Both the position numbers and the translations under genes were made by a program. Below the pieces are notes generated by a model, which worked only from the letters and a program-made list of their open reading frames with translations, did not search any database and was not told the DNA's origin. From Hyphomicrobiales bacterium (GTDB lineage Bacteria; Pseudomonadota; Alphaproteobacteria; Rhizobiales; Rhizobiaceae), in the NCBI GenBank assembly GCA_900472785.1, contig UCJH01000028.1:169031-233030 (forward strand): a stretch of DNA of 64,000 nucleotides, in the 5' to 3' direction. Shown here one piece after another: positions 1-8,468 of the stretch (the stretch's first letter is position 1; each line of letters begins with the position of its first letter).

Positions 1-1599
1 GACCCAGGCAAAGGTACACCCTACCATCCTCGCGCCAATGACCGCGCAATGCTTGCGAACATCGCCAGCATCGAACTTCCTCCGGTTTGTGAGAGCTTGG
101 TCTCCTGGCTGCGTCGGAAAAGTCCTGCTGAACTGGCCGTGCTTGATATCGCTGTGGAAAATATCGGCGAGCGGGATTTCTATCCTCGCATCGTGCTTGG
201 AGAGTATTTTCAGTCACAACTTCAGGGACTGCTTGCCAAGGCCATTGACCATGGCCATGTCGTCGATGTCAGGGCCAATCACCGTGCAGTTGATATCGCG
301 CTTCGCGAAACCGATATCACCATCAAGGTTCAGAAAGCGGATGGCGACGACAGTCAGCAGACCTTCGATCACGTGGTGATGGCGACCGGTCACGATTGGC
401 CGGAGACGACCGAGACGAAGCCGGGTTTCTTCATCTCGCCATGGCCGGCGGCAAACCTGGATACAATCGGCGACGTCGCAGTCGGCGTTTTAGGCACATC
501 GCTCAGCGGCATCGACGCTGTCGTGTCGGTCGCAACCTCGCACGGTTCGTTCATGCTGGATGAAGCGGGCGTGATGCAATATCACACGTCCGCAGGCAAG
601 GACTTCCATATCACAATGATGTCGCGCAAGGGGCTCCTGCCAGAAGCCGATTTTTATTGCATCATTCCGTATGCCCCAACGACAATTTTCACTGATGCTG
701 CGGTGGACAAGCTCATCGAGACCAGGCTCGATCGCCTTCTCGACGAATTATTCGACCTGTTTCGAGCGCAGCTGTTTTCGGACGATCCGGAGTACGCCGA
801 GCGTCTCGGGCTCGGCATGTTGACAGTGGAAACCGTTGCGGACGCTTATTTTGCCGATCGCGAGTCCTATGATCCCTTTACCTGGGCGTCTCTCAATTTG
901 GGTGAGGCGAAAGCGAACAAAGCGAGTTGCACAACAGTCGCCTGGCGATACTCAATCCTTAGAATGCATGAAATCCTGCTGCGCGCCGTCCCACATCTTC
1001 GGGCAGATGATCTCAAGCGCTTCCACAAGCACTTCAAAGCCCTGTTCGTTGATGATTACGCCACCGTGCCGCATCAGTCCATCGAGCGACTGCTTGCACT
1101 GCATCGCGCCGGCCGACTATCTGTGCTTAAGCTCGGATCGGATTATAACCTTGATACCGACACGGTCGAGCGGGGCGCCATTATCGAGATCGGCGAGGAC
1201 ACATACGAATTTAGGGCATTCATCGATGCAACGGGTCAGCAGGCCGTGTCCGCCTGGGACGTGCCTTTTCCGTCGTTGATCCGCCAAGGCGTGGTGCGTG
1301 AGGCGCGGACGGAAACGGGATTATCGACCTTGGCGGTCAGGGAAGACACGGCGGTGATCGCCACAGGGGGAATAGATCTGGACAGCAATTTCCGTCCCCG
1401 CTTCGAAAAGGAGCTGAGCCAAAGTCTCTACTGCGTATCGATCCCTTTTCTCCTTCACAAGCTGCCCTTCGTTCAAGGCATCACCAGCGCTGCGGAGCTT
1501 GGCAATATCGTTGCAACGGCAATTCTGGCCGAGGTCAACGGGATATCAACGGCGCTGGGAGAACAAACCGTCTCAGGTCCAATCCAAATCGACGCGTAA
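1..1599 (+). CDS. FAD/NAD(P)-binding flavoprotein, 5' end cut by window
   Basis: The reading frame is open to the first base, so the gene starts outside the window. The residues before the first internal ATG (position 49) read like the GxGTPY...N..A segment that follows the dinucleotide-binding glycines in NAD_binding_9 flavoproteins. A second nucleotide-binding-like stretch, VAVGVLGTSLSGIDAV, lies near residue 160 of the visible part, and VIATGGIDLDSNFRP near its end suits a flavin-contacting segment. The substrate cannot be read from sequence. A hairpin terminator follows the stop at 1610. It is probably a soluble oxidoreductase of the family often annotated as FAD-dependent or hydroxyacylglutathione-like; the specific role is unknown. 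Confidence 0.8.
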   Translation, partial: DPGKGTPYHPRANDRAMLANIASIELPPVCESLVSWLRRKSPAELAVLDIAVENIGERDFYPRIVLGEYFQSQLQGLLAKAIDHGHVVDVRANHRAVDIALRETDITIKVQKADGDDSQQTFDHVVMATGHDWPETTETKPGFFISPWPAANLDTIGDVAVGVLGTSLSGIDAVVSVATSHGSFMLDEAGVMQYHTSAGKDFHITMMSRKGLLPEADFYCIIPYAPTTIFTDAAVDKLIETRLDRLLDELFDLFRAQLFSDDPEYAERLGLGMLTVETVADAYFADRESYDPFTWASLNLGEAKANKASCTTVAWRYSILRMHEILLRAVPHLRADDLKRFHKHFKALFVDDYATVPHQSIERLLALHRAGRLSVLKLGSDYNLDTDTVERGAIIEIGEDTYEFRAFIDATGQQAVSAWDVPFPSLIRQGVVREARTETGLSTLAVREDTAVIATGGIDLDSNFRPRFEKELSQSLYCVSIPFLLHKLPFVQGITSAAELGNIVATAILAEVNGISTALGEQTVSGPIQIDA

Positions 1600-1609
1600 G
1601 AGCGACGAT

Positions 1610-1630
1610 AAAAGGCGTTTATGCCTTTTA
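1610..1630 (+). terminator. Intrinsic terminator after the flavoprotein gene
   Basis: A perfect 7-bp stem (AAAAGGC / GCCTTTT) with a 6-base loop ends in a T run 11 bases after the flavoprotein stop codon. It separates that gene from the small DUF1127-like gene downstream. Confidence 0.6.
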
Positions 1631-1724
1631 ACGGTCATGCAAGAGCCAAATTTCAACTATCGCAACGACGTTGAAACCGAAGCAGAGTTGCTGCCGTCAA
1701 GAGAGCGCACGAAAGGAGATCGTC

Positions 1725-1844
1725 ATGAATGTAGCACTTTCCTCCAATAACTGGCTTAGCCACACGAGCTCGCGCGAACTGCACGACCTCGGTATCAATC
1801 GTTCCGACATTCACAGCGTTGCCCGCCAGTTGGTCGCTCTTTAA
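1725..1844 (+). CDS. Small DUF1127/YjiS-like protein (39 aa)
   Basis: The 39-codon frame starts at an ATG preceded by AAGGAG at suitable spacing. Its C-terminal half, SSRELHDLGINRSDIHSVAR, matches the conserved core of DUF1127 proteins (RELxDLGxxRxxI). These are small arginine-rich proteins abundant in Rhizobiales; some were reported to bind RNA and influence phosphate or stress metabolism. The N-terminal half is short and not arginine-rich, so this is a minimal member. A hairpin with a T tail overlaps the stop codon. Function here is inferred only from the family. Confidence 0.65.
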   Translation: MNVALSSNNWLSHTSSRELHDLGINRSDIHSVARQLVAL

Positions 1845-1855
1845 GCGGGTTTTTT
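1822..1855 (+). terminator. Probable terminator of the DUF1127-like gene
   Basis: CCCGC (1822-1826) pairs with GCGGG (1845-1849) and is followed by six T. The stem overlaps the stop codon and the loop is long (18 bases), so it is a moderate candidate. Confidence 0.4.
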
Positions 1856-2100
1856 CCTGCCCATCCGGCTCATGACGCGGGTGTTTCTATATATGCTGTG
1901 CCACGAAGCCCTGAGCTCGGAATGTCTTTCGTCAGAATTGTGGGCTCTTGTAGGCAGTCATAAATCGGTGAAGGACGCGGTACCGCCAACCTACGAGGCT
2001 GAACTCATACAGTTCATCGCCAAAAAGGAAAGCCATGCCGCTCGGGTGCTAGACACGACTAGTGGGTAGAACTGTTGCTGCGACGATCTAACATCTTGGA

Positions 2101-2130
2101 CGGGTCGAAGGTTCCAATCCTGTCAAGGCG
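2101..2130 (+). repeat. tRNA T-arm-like 30-mer, copy 1
   Basis: The 30 bases differ at only five positions from 19297-19326. Both contain GGTTC-A-TCC flanked by pairing bases, which resembles the T arm and 3' acceptor part of a tRNA. No matching 5' acceptor half or anticodon arm could be found upstream, so this is not an intact tRNA gene. It may be a relic left by an element that integrated at a tRNA 3' end, or chance. Confidence 0.3.
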
Positions 2131-2139
2131 GCGTTAGCG

Positions 2140-3030
2140 TTACGCCGTCTTCAGGGCAGCTATCAGTGCTCTGAGTGCGGGTGGCGATTGCCTCCGGCTT
2201 GGGTGGTACAGATGAAACCCCGGATAAGATGGGCACCAGTCCTTAAGCACCTGTACCAAGGTTCCATCTGCGATCTCGTCAGCCACGTCGTGTTCCATGA
2301 TATAGCCTAGACCCACCCCGGCGCGGACGGCTGCTGCAGGCAGATCGCCGTCATTGGCAACCAGAGGTCCGCTGGTACGAATATTGATCTCCTTGCCATC
2401 TTTCTCGAATTCCCAGGGCAGCAATCCACCGGATGTCGTCAGCCTGTAACCGATGCAGGCGTGGCGTTCGAGATCGTATGGTGTAAGCGGTGGCGAAAAC
2501 CGCTCGAAATAGGACGGCGTGCCGACGACCACTGTGCGCAGTTCCGGCCCGACCCTGACTGCGATCATGTCCTTGGCGACCGCTTCCCCCAGCCGAATAC
2601 CGGCATCAAATCCTGCAGCAACGATATCCGTCAGGCCGTCCTCGATATTCACCTCAACCCGGATATCAGGATTGGCGAGAAGGAAGGCCGGTAATTTTGG
2701 CAAAAGCACCATGCGCGCCGCATAAGCAAATGTAGTGATCCTAACAGTGCCGGAGGGGTTGTCGCGCCACTCCGTGAGAGCCTCAAGGCCGTTCTCTATG
2801 TCGGCGAGCGCCGGGTTCAAGGACTGCAACAGCCGTTCGCCGGCTTCGGTTGGAGCAACACTTCGAGTGGTTCTAGCCAGAAGCCGGACACCAAGACGCT
2901 CCTCCAGCCCGCGCATCGCATGGCTGAGCGCTGAAGGCGACATCCCGAGCATCGCGGCGGCCCGTGTAAAGCTGCGCTCGCGGGCCACCGCGGCAAAAGC
3001 CATCAGATCATTGAGTTCGTTACGCCCCAT
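2140..3030 (-). CDS. LysR-family transcriptional regulator
   Basis: This is a 296-residue protein of normal LysR length. An N-terminal winged helix-turn-helix (about residues 5-65: FAAVARERSFTRAAAMLG, SALSHAMRGLEERLGVRL) is followed by the periplasmic-binding-like effector domain. It reads divergently from the aldo/keto reductase at 3129 with 98 bp between starts, the usual arrangement in which a LysR protein controls its neighbour. The C-terminal signature FHLYHPSRRQSPPALRALI is shared with the LysR proteins at 22524 and 27822, so the three belong to one subfamily. The effector is unknown. Confidence 0.92.
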   Translation of the reverse strand: MGRNELNDLMAFAAVARERSFTRAAAMLGMSPSALSHAMRGLEERLGVRLLARTTRSVAPTEAGERLLQSLNPALADIENGLEALTEWRDNPSGTVRITTFAYAARMVLLPKLPAFLLANPDIRVEVNIEDGLTDIVAAGFDAGIRLGEAVAKDMIAVRVGPELRTVVVGTPSYFERFSPPLTPYDLERHACIGYRLTTSGGLLPWEFEKDGKEINIRTSGPLVANDGDLPAAAVRAGVGLGYIMEHDVADEIADGTLVQVLKDWCPSYPGFHLYHPSRRQSPPALRALIAALKTA

Positions 3031-3128
3031 TCATGCATGGTGCTCACAAGTTCATGCGGCAATCAACAGCTAATGCTCTGTGAGGCAAGGCGCTACATCT
3101 CGCTTCGTTACAAACATGGAGAACACGC

Positions 3129-4232
3129 ATGGATCTCACCAGCTATCGTACACTCGGCAAATCCGGCCTGATCGTCAGCCCACTTGCACTCGGCACTATG
3201 ACTTTCGGCGCCGAACGCTGGGGTGCCGGGACCAAAGCCTCACGCTCATTGTTTGACGCCTATGTCGATGCCGGAGGCAATTTCGTGGATACAGCGGATG
3301 TTTACTCCGCCGGCCGCAGTGAGGAGATGCTAGGCGAATTCGTTGCGGAAAGTGGCAGGCGCGATCGTCTGGTGATCGCCACAAAATCCGGCTTTCCGCG
3401 GGGGCAGGTTACTCCGTTATGGGGCGGCAACGGTGCCAAGAATATCCGTATCGGACTTGAGGGATCTCTGAAGCGGCTGAAAACGGATTATATCGACATG
3501 TACTGGATGCATGTCTGGGATCGTACCACGCCGGCCGAAGAGGTTTTGCAGACGCTAAGCGATGCTGTTCGAGCGGGCAGGATCCTTCACTACGGCTTTT
3601 CGAACACGCCTGCCTGGTACGTGGCAAAGATTGCCACTCTCGCTGAAGCACATGGCCTGCCGAAGCCGATCGGCCTGCAATACGCCTATTCACTGATCGA
3701 TCGTGGCATCGAGCTCGATCTCGTTCCGGCAGGTGCCGAATTCGGTCTGGGCATGGTGCCATGGAGCCCACTTGCCGCCGGCCTGCTGACCGGAAAATAC
3801 GGTCGTGAAAAGATCAGTGACGCCAGCCGTGCGACAGGACTGCCTGACAAGGCGGGATCGGCAACCGAAAGCGAAAGCGACGGACGTCTCAATGGCGACA
3901 ATCCTTTCGGCGGCATGCTGTTCACCGAGCGAAATTTCGACGTCGTCGATACACTGAAGGAAGTGGCCTCTGAAATCGGCCGTTCGCCGGCAGAGGTGGC
4001 CTTGGCATGGGTGGTCAATCGACCCGGCGTCTCATCGGTACTGATCGGCGCCAGCCGGGTGGATCAACTCTCCCAAAACATCGCATCCCTGGATGTGGTG
4101 TTGGCCGATGCTCACCTGCAGCGGTTGGAACAGGCGACTGCGTTGCCACTCCTCAACCCTTATTTCATATTCCAGCTGCCAAGCGAAAGTCTGTTTGCAG
4201 GACATCAGGTGCAGAGCTGGCATGCCAGATGA
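3129..4232 (+). CDS. Aldo/keto reductase
   Basis: This 367-residue TIM-barrel oxidoreductase should reduce aldehydes or ketones with NADPH in the cytoplasm. The N-terminal barrel carries the catalytic region DTADVYSAGRSEEMLGEF (Asp and Tyr), then KSGF with the Lys, and the W-M-H strand (YWMHVWD) with the His. The cofactor-binding end (VLIGASRVDQLSQN) is present. The start has GGAG eight bases upstream. It is transcribed divergently from the LysR gene at 2140-3030 and is probably its target. The substrate cannot be deduced. Confidence 0.92.
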   Translation: MDLTSYRTLGKSGLIVSPLALGTMTFGAERWGAGTKASRSLFDAYVDAGGNFVDTADVYSAGRSEEMLGEFVAESGRRDRLVIATKSGFPRGQVTPLWGGNGAKNIRIGLEGSLKRLKTDYIDMYWMHVWDRTTPAEEVLQTLSDAVRAGRILHYGFSNTPAWYVAKIATLAEAHGLPKPIGLQYAYSLIDRGIELDLVPAGAEFGLGMVPWSPLAAGLLTGKYGREKISDASRATGLPDKAGSATESESDGRLNGDNPFGGMLFTERNFDVVDTLKEVASEIGRSPAEVALAWVVNRPGVSSVLIGASRVDQLSQNIASLDVVLADAHLQRLEQATALPLLNPYFIFQLPSESLFAGHQVQSWHAR

Positions 4233-4337
4233 ACGGATGACCCAGTTAGACGGAAGGGCTCGTTTAATCGCGCCCTTCTGAGGTGATGTGGCTCATCTGC
4301 TCAAGCACCGACGGTGCCAACCTCCAAAGCTTGCTGT

Positions 4338-5204
4338 TTAAATCATGATCTCGCCGCCGGTCACGGGAATGACGGCTCCTGTCATGTAACTGCCGAGATC
4401 AGAGGCAAGCAAAACATACGCACCTGCAAGCTCTGCCGGTTGGCCGGCTCGGCCGATCAGGGTATTCTCCCCAAACTTGGCGGCCTTCTCAGCCGGCATA
4501 GTGGAAGGGATGAGAGGGGTCCAGATCGGCCCTGGTGCGACCGCATTCACGCGGATGCCTTTTTCCGCCAGCATTTCGGCCAGACCCGCAGTGAAGTTCG
4601 ATATCGCACCCTTGGTCGACGCATACGCTAACAGCTGCGGAGACGGCTGCCGCGACTGGATCGAAGTCGTGTTAATGATCGAACTGCCGGGCTTCATGTG
4701 AGGAGCGGCAGCCTTTGAAAGGAAGAAAGGCGCGTAAATATTGGTACGAAAGGTTTCATCCCATTCATCGGCCGTGATGTCCGCGATGTCTGCATAGGTT
4801 CGCTGGAACGCAGCGTTGTTCACGAGAATATCGATTCCGCCGAGTTGATCGACGGCGCGCTGTACGAGATCCTTGCAGTGTTCCTCGGATTTGATATCGC
4901 CAGAAACGACGAGAACTTTGCGTCCGGCCTCCTCGACCCACTTCACCGTATCGCGGGCGTCCTCGTCCTCGTTGAGATAAGAAATAACCACGTCGGCACC
5001 TTCGCGAGCGAAAGCGATGGCCACGGCCCTGCCAATCCCGGAGTCTGCCCCGGTGATGAGAGCGACTTTGCCAGTCAGCTTGCCATCTCCCTTGTAGGAC
5101 TTTTCTCCATGATCAGGAACAGGCTTCATTTCGGCTGTCTTGCCCGGTGGCTCTTGCTGCTGTTCCGGATACGGGGGAGTGGGGTGTTGAGTGTCTTCCA
5201 TCAT
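4338..5204 (-). CDS. YghA-like SDR oxidoreductase
   Basis: This 288-residue classical short-chain dehydrogenase has a proline-rich N-terminal extension (about 45 residues) typical of the YghA/GSP39 group. It shows the NAD(P) motif TGADSGIGRAVA, the NNAA motif, and the catalytic Ser with YASTKGA (Tyr-x-x-x-Lys). The frame is open much further upstream, but the ATG at 5204 has GGAG just before it and lies 28 bases after an EcfG-type promoter, so the longer form is unlikely. Proteins of this group are common general stress genes. The substrate is unknown. Confidence 0.9.
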   Translation of the reverse strand: MMEDTQHPTPPYPEQQQEPPGKTAEMKPVPDHGEKSYKGDGKLTGKVALITGADSGIGRAVAIAFAREGADVVISYLNEDEDARDTVKWVEEAGRKVLVVSGDIKSEEHCKDLVQRAVDQLGGIDILVNNAAFQRTYADIADITADEWDETFRTNIYAPFFLSKAAAPHMKPGSSIINTTSIQSRQPSPQLLAYASTKGAISNFTAGLAEMLAEKGIRVNAVAPGPIWTPLIPSTMPAEKAAKFGENTLIGRAGQPAELAGAYVLLASDLGSYMTGAVIPVTGGEIMI

Positions 5205-5231
5205 TTCTCTCCTTTGACGCGTCAGCGCGAT

Positions 5232-5256
5232 AACTTTGAAGGAGGCTCGCGGTTCC
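5232..5256 (-). promoter_or_regulatory. EcfG/RpoE2-type general stress promoter for the SDR gene
   Basis: On the minus strand GGAAC is followed after 17 bases by GTT, which fits the alphaproteobacterial EcfG consensus GGAAC-N18/19-TT. The -10 element lies 28 bases before the SDR start codon. Confidence 0.65.
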
Positions 5257-5912
5257 ACGCGAAGGATTTCTAGCTCGGCCGGGGACAACGGTCGCTGGCC
5301 GTGATTTCTCTTAAACAAGTCCGCATCACGTTTACCCTCGGTGTGGCACGGACAGTTCAAATTGGAATTCGATACTTCATCACCTCTTCTCGAACGCACC
5401 GATGGTTTTTTCCTCTTGAGCACTATGCGGCTATCGGAGATGGACGTTCGGTTGCTCTCGTGGGAGCAGATGGTTTGATCGACGGGGGGTATGCGCCGGA
5501 AATGGATTCGCCGCCGCTCTTCAATAGAATGCACAACCGCGATGGTGGACGTTTCTCGATTTCGCAGGCGAAGCCTTCAAGTTTGAACTACGGTAACGGG
5601 AAAACAGCAATATTCTTGAGACGATCGTTAATACAGAAAAGGAAGCGCGCGCAGGTCATGAATCCTTGAACAGCGGGATTTTGAGGCGTCTTCCTTGGTG
5701 TAACTGGCACGCCGGATCGAAGGTCTGTCGGGATCGGTCGAGTTTCAGACTAGGCTCAGTCCAATCTGTGTCCGCGGTGAGGTAAGCCGGGCAGATCACT
5801 AAAATGCGAAAATCGCTATATTACTGACCTCACAGTGCAGAACCGATTCAAGACTGTGGCGAAAGGGAAGTCGGACGCGAGAACCGGCACCCTTTCATTG
5901 AAGTTTAAAAGG
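5257..5912. other. Gene-poor region
   Basis: No frame in these roughly 650 bases has a convincing ribosome binding site, a family motif or plausible composition. The open frames seen are short or overlap the upstream side of the SDR promoter. Nothing further could be identified. Confidence 0.5.
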
Positions 5913-6176
5913 TTAATCGAGAAATGCACCGCGTGCGCCGAGAAGCTCGTGCGCTAATTTGCGGATTGCCTCTTCTGCGACTTCAAACGTTCATCCCATG
6001 CTTTCCGCCCTTCGAGCGAGGGCAACAAACGCTTCCGGCATGTCCGGCCCAGCCGCGGCTTCGACGCTCACATCGCCGAGTGAAACGAGATCGTTGAACG
6101 ACTGCCGAATGGCTTCGACAGCATTCTCGAGTGTCAGATCGCCGTCTGGGCGGTGGATTGATTGCATCGGAGGCAT
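5913..6176 (-). pseudogene. Small hypothetical gene interrupted by in-frame UGA
   Basis: From the ATG at 6176 (AAGGA upstream) the frame encodes 61 residues (starting MPPMQSIHRPDGDLTLENAV) and ends in TGA at 5991. The same frame then continues for 25 residues, including TFEVAEEAIRKLAHELLGAR, to TAA at 5913. The second part looks like real coding sequence: a regular amphipathic helix with no frame change. One base change of a TGG Trp codon to TGA would explain it. The product is unrecognised. It may be an inactivated gene, a truncated but still used small protein, or a sequence error. Confidence 0.5.
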
Positions 6177-6244
6177 TGTATCAGGTCCTTTTTAGGGAGT
6201 AGCGGCAGCGCCTTTGAACACGCAACCGGTGGATTGGTCATGGT

Positions 6245-6480
6245 TTATTCGCTGAAAGCCTGGCTTTGGTCTGACCCGTCCTGCCGTTTGGCCTCAGTCT
6301 GATCGTCGATATCAACTTCCGTCTTGTAGACGATGTCGTTGATCGTCTGGGCGCCTGTCCGTTACACACGCGGTCGTCTGGAGCATTTACGCGCTGAGTC
6401 TAAGGGTCATGGAAAGACGAGCTTTCCTCGATTACCCTGACTTCTTGAGCGGGTTCGTCACGTAGCCATGTCTCGGAACT
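6245..6480 (-). pseudogene. Decayed DUF2382 (YsnF/AvaK) gene remnant
   Basis: Translated pieces in two frames match consecutive parts of the DUF2382 stress domain. One reads RDEPAQEVRVIEE, equivalent to REEAVVSKNARVVEE in the copy at 10064. Downstream, after stops, TINDIVYKTEVDIDD is equivalent to TISDTVRKTEVEIDD in that copy. The N-terminal two thirds are absent and stops separate the pieces. DUF2382 proteins are general stress proteins of unknown mechanism. This is a dead copy. Confidence 0.6.
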
Positions 6481-6548
6481 CGCTGATGCAATTTGCTGAC
6501 AATTCACCGTGGAAATTAGGAGATCGAAACGCCCGCGCTCCCACACCT

Positions 6549-6893
6549 TCAGCGTGTAGCGCCCCACAGGTATGCCACTGCTGCCACGATTGCCGCAGTT
6601 GCCAGGGGTCGTTCGCTGACAACTTTGCGGAACTCCCCGAAGAGTGTTTTCGTGTCCTCGACAATCTCGGTTACCAACGCGGTTGGATCCGGTTCGACCC
6701 TGACCCTTTCGGCCTTTTCCGCGTCAGTACGGCCGGAGGATATGGAGGTCGATGTCATAGAAACTGGGTCCGATGCCGGAAATGTATCTTCCAGACCGGT
6801 ATCGAGCTCGCCCTTTGCGGCTTGCTCCTGCTGTTGCGCGCGTTCTTGTTGAAGAGATCTGACTGCGGGAGAATTCTTCGGGTTATCGGTCAC
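6549..6893 (-). CDS. Small stress protein with C-terminal membrane helix
   Basis: This 114-residue protein starts at GTG with GAGG seven bases upstream and lies 16 bp behind the 75-aa gene at 6910, so the two form an operon. It is glutamine/glutamate-rich at the N terminus, has the LEDTFPASDPVSMT motif seen in many small rhizobial stress proteins, then a helix (EIVEDTKTLFGEFRKVV) and a short C-terminal hydrophobic segment (ATAAIVAAVAYLWG). The tail resembles DUF883/ElaB-type inner-membrane anchors. The function is unknown. Its operon lies behind an EcfG-type promoter at 7174-7198. Confidence 0.75.
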   Translation of the reverse strand: MTDNPKNSPAVRSLQQERAQQQEQAAKGELDTGLEDTFPASDPVSMTSTSISSGRTDAEKAERVRVEPDPTALVTEIVEDTKTLFGEFRKVVSERPLATAAIVAAVAYLWGATR

Positions 6894-6909
6894 TATGCAC
6901 CTCGTCTCG

Positions 6910-7137
6910 TTAATTTAGCCATTTTGCCTGAAGGATTGTTTCCACGACGCCGTCGTCGGTAACTTCGATGAGTTTGAGTCTTCCGGATTTGTGTAGCACC
7001 CCCAATCCCTGGTCGATGGCCACGTCGTTGGCGTCCAGCAGAGCCTTCACATCCTCGATGGTCTGGGGCATTGACCCGATCGCCACGAGGTCGCTTTCGA
7101 TGCGGGTAAGGAAGTAACGCATTCCCTTGGTATTCAC
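6910..7137 (-). CDS. Conserved small hypothetical protein (75 aa)
   Basis: The start is a GTG at 7137, chosen because AAGGAG lies exactly six bases before it; the open frame upstream lacks any such site. The protein is soluble and mixed alpha/beta (starting MNTKGMRYFLTRIESDLVAI and ending GVVETILQAKWLN). I do not recognise a named family. It is the first gene of a two-gene unit with 6549-6893 and has an EcfG-type promoter 37 bases upstream, which places it in the general stress response. Confidence 0.7.
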   Translation of the reverse strand: MNTKGMRYFLTRIESDLVAIGSMPQTIEDVKALLDANDVAIDQGLGVLHKSGRLKLIEVTDDGVVETILQAKWLN

Positions 7138-7173
7138 GGATTGCTCCTTCAGACGGCCAGATGAATTCGCTCT

Positions 7174-7198
7174 AACTCGCTGCTCGTCCACATGTTCC
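7174..7198 (-). promoter_or_regulatory. EcfG/RpoE2-type promoter for the 75-aa/114-aa operon
   Basis: The minus strand reads GGAAC-N17-GTT. The -10 element is 37 bases from the GTG start at 7137. Confidence 0.65.
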
Positions 7199-7341
7199 GA
7201 CGTGAGATTTCCGCTGTCACTGCTTTCAGCGTAACGGCGGGTTTGTTGAGCAAGCTGCAAATATCATTCGTCACGGCGGTAGAAAAAAGTCGGCTGTGGT
7301 TTGATCGCCGTGTCGAGCGCCGGTTACCTGCGGCCGGCATG

Positions 7342-7788
7342 TTAAAGCTGGACAGGCTTGATCGTCGCTACCGAAATTTCGCCTTCGACCACGCCGCGTG
7401 TGAGGTCCAATCGAGCGTGATCGATCTCAATGACCGTATAGAGCTTTTCCGACCGGAACGCGCTGGCATTACTGGTCGTAACATCTTCGGCCGGGGCCGC
7501 ATCGATTTCCATGAAATCAAGTTCCCGCTCTGCAGCCACGATACGGGCGTCTCCTGAAGTGCGTGCGGCGACAACAACCACTCCCTGGTAGGGAGAATTG
7601 TCCCATCGTGGGTCGTTCGGCCCGGCAATCGGCTCAAGCCTATAAACATTCAGTCGCTCACGCTCTGAGCCACCCGTCGTAACGGCGTCATCCCTTTGCG
7701 CCTTGCTCTCGACTGACTGTCCGAATTCCGTTGGACTGGTCGCATCGGTAGGACCAATGTGCTTCTGATCGTTGGTCGCATTCGACAT
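7342..7788 (-). CDS. Hypothetical protein (148 aa)
   Basis: The ATG at 7788 follows AGGAG with seven-base spacing. The N-terminal third is polar and probably disordered (SNATNDQKHIGPTDATSPTE). The middle, RLEPIAGPNDPRWDNSPYQG, and the following VVVVAARTSGDARIVAAERE are more ordered. No signal peptide, membrane segment or known motif is visible. It sits among general stress genes of the same strand, and a stem-loop at 7851 separates it from the yidB-like gene upstream. Role unknown. Confidence 0.65.
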   Translation of the reverse strand: MSNATNDQKHIGPTDATSPTEFGQSVESKAQRDDAVTTGGSERERLNVYRLEPIAGPNDPRWDNSPYQGVVVVAARTSGDARIVAAERELDFMEIDAAPAEDVTTSNASAFRSEKLYTVIEIDHARLDLTRGVVEGEISVATIKPVQL

Positions 7789-7850
7789 GGTATCGCTCCT
7801 GGATTTCGATCGCCTTTAGGACTCTGTACGCGAGATTGTTCGGTCTTGAC

Positions 7851-7881
7851 GAGAAAGGCCGACTTTCGGGCGACCTTTCTC
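7851..7881 (-). terminator. Stem-loop between YidB-like and 148-aa genes
   Basis: GAGAAAGG at 7851 and CCTTTCTC at 7874 form a perfect 8-bp stem 14 bases after the YidB-like stop codon. There is no clear T run, so termination is probable rather than certain. Confidence 0.45.
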
Positions 7882-7894
7882 AGGGATGCACGCC

Positions 7895-8440
7895 TCAGAC
7901 GATTTGAGGCTTGATGGAAGGGACAGATTGCCGACCGCCGTCATGATATTCATAGTCATCTGGAGGAATGTTGCCATTCGGTGTGAGCTCATCGACTGCC
8001 TTGGGGAGATCGCGGCTCAGGCGGCTGAGAATTTCCTCCGGCGATAAACCCGTTCTCGCGGACAGATCGTCGAGGACTTCCGGTCCCAATGCCTGCGAGA
8101 GCTCGGTATCGTCAATTTCGGCGTTCGGCCCAGTTTCGACCCAGGACTTGGCGGTCTCGCCGTGACCATTCTGCTGGAACTGTTTCAGAAGGTCACCGAG
8201 GCCACCGCCCAAAACGCTTCCGGTGGACGCTCCGCCAAGGAGGCCGCCGAGACCTCCGAGCCCGCCTGCGCCGCCTGTCAGGCCACCAAGCAAACCGCCG
8301 AGCCCGCCTGATTGCTGGCCAGGCGTTCCATCGTCTTGCGGCTGCTGAAGACCCCGCAACAACTCGCCGATCTTGTCCCTGTTTTGGAATCCGGCAACCG
8401 CCAAGACTCCCAGGAGTGCCTTCAATGCGCTGCTAGCCAT
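7895..8440 (-). CDS. YidB family protein (DUF937-like)
   Basis: This 181-residue protein carries a YidB-type domain. The N-terminal helix (ALKALLGVLAVAGFQNRDKI) is followed by a glycine/leucine repeat tract (about residues 44-85) and then the conserved C-terminal helical part (GPEVLDDLSARTGLSPEEIL and SRLSRDLPKAVDELTPNG). Such proteins are of unknown biochemical role and are recurrent stress-associated genes. It lies 28 bp behind the ferritin-like gene at 8469-8963 with an AGGAAG-type site, so the two are likely co-transcribed. Confidence 0.8.
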   Translation of the reverse strand: MASSALKALLGVLAVAGFQNRDKIGELLRGLQQPQDDGTPGQQSGGLGGLLGGLTGGAGGLGGLGGLLGGASTGSVLGGGLGDLLKQFQQNGHGETAKSWVETGPNAEIDDTELSQALGPEVLDDLSARTGLSPEEILSRLSRDLPKAVDELTPNGNIPPDDYEYHDGGRQSVPSIKPQIV

Positions 8441-8468
8441 TTTACTTCCTCCAATTCTAATGTGGGGA

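Noticed and set aside
1872-2069. 65-codon plus-strand frame after the DUF1127-like gene
   Set aside because: No ribosome binding site, no family motif, and composition unlike neighbouring genes.
2050-2140. Complete tRNA gene around 2101
   Set aside because: A T-arm-like part is visible but no acceptor pairing or proper anticodon stem can be drawn.
4338-5534. 398-residue version of the SDR
   Set aside because: The extra 110 residues span the EcfG-type promoter and have no ribosome site; the ATG at 5204 has both in the right place.
5301-5669. 122-codon plus-strand frame
   Set aside because: No start signals, no motif, and antisense to the upstream region of the SDR gene.
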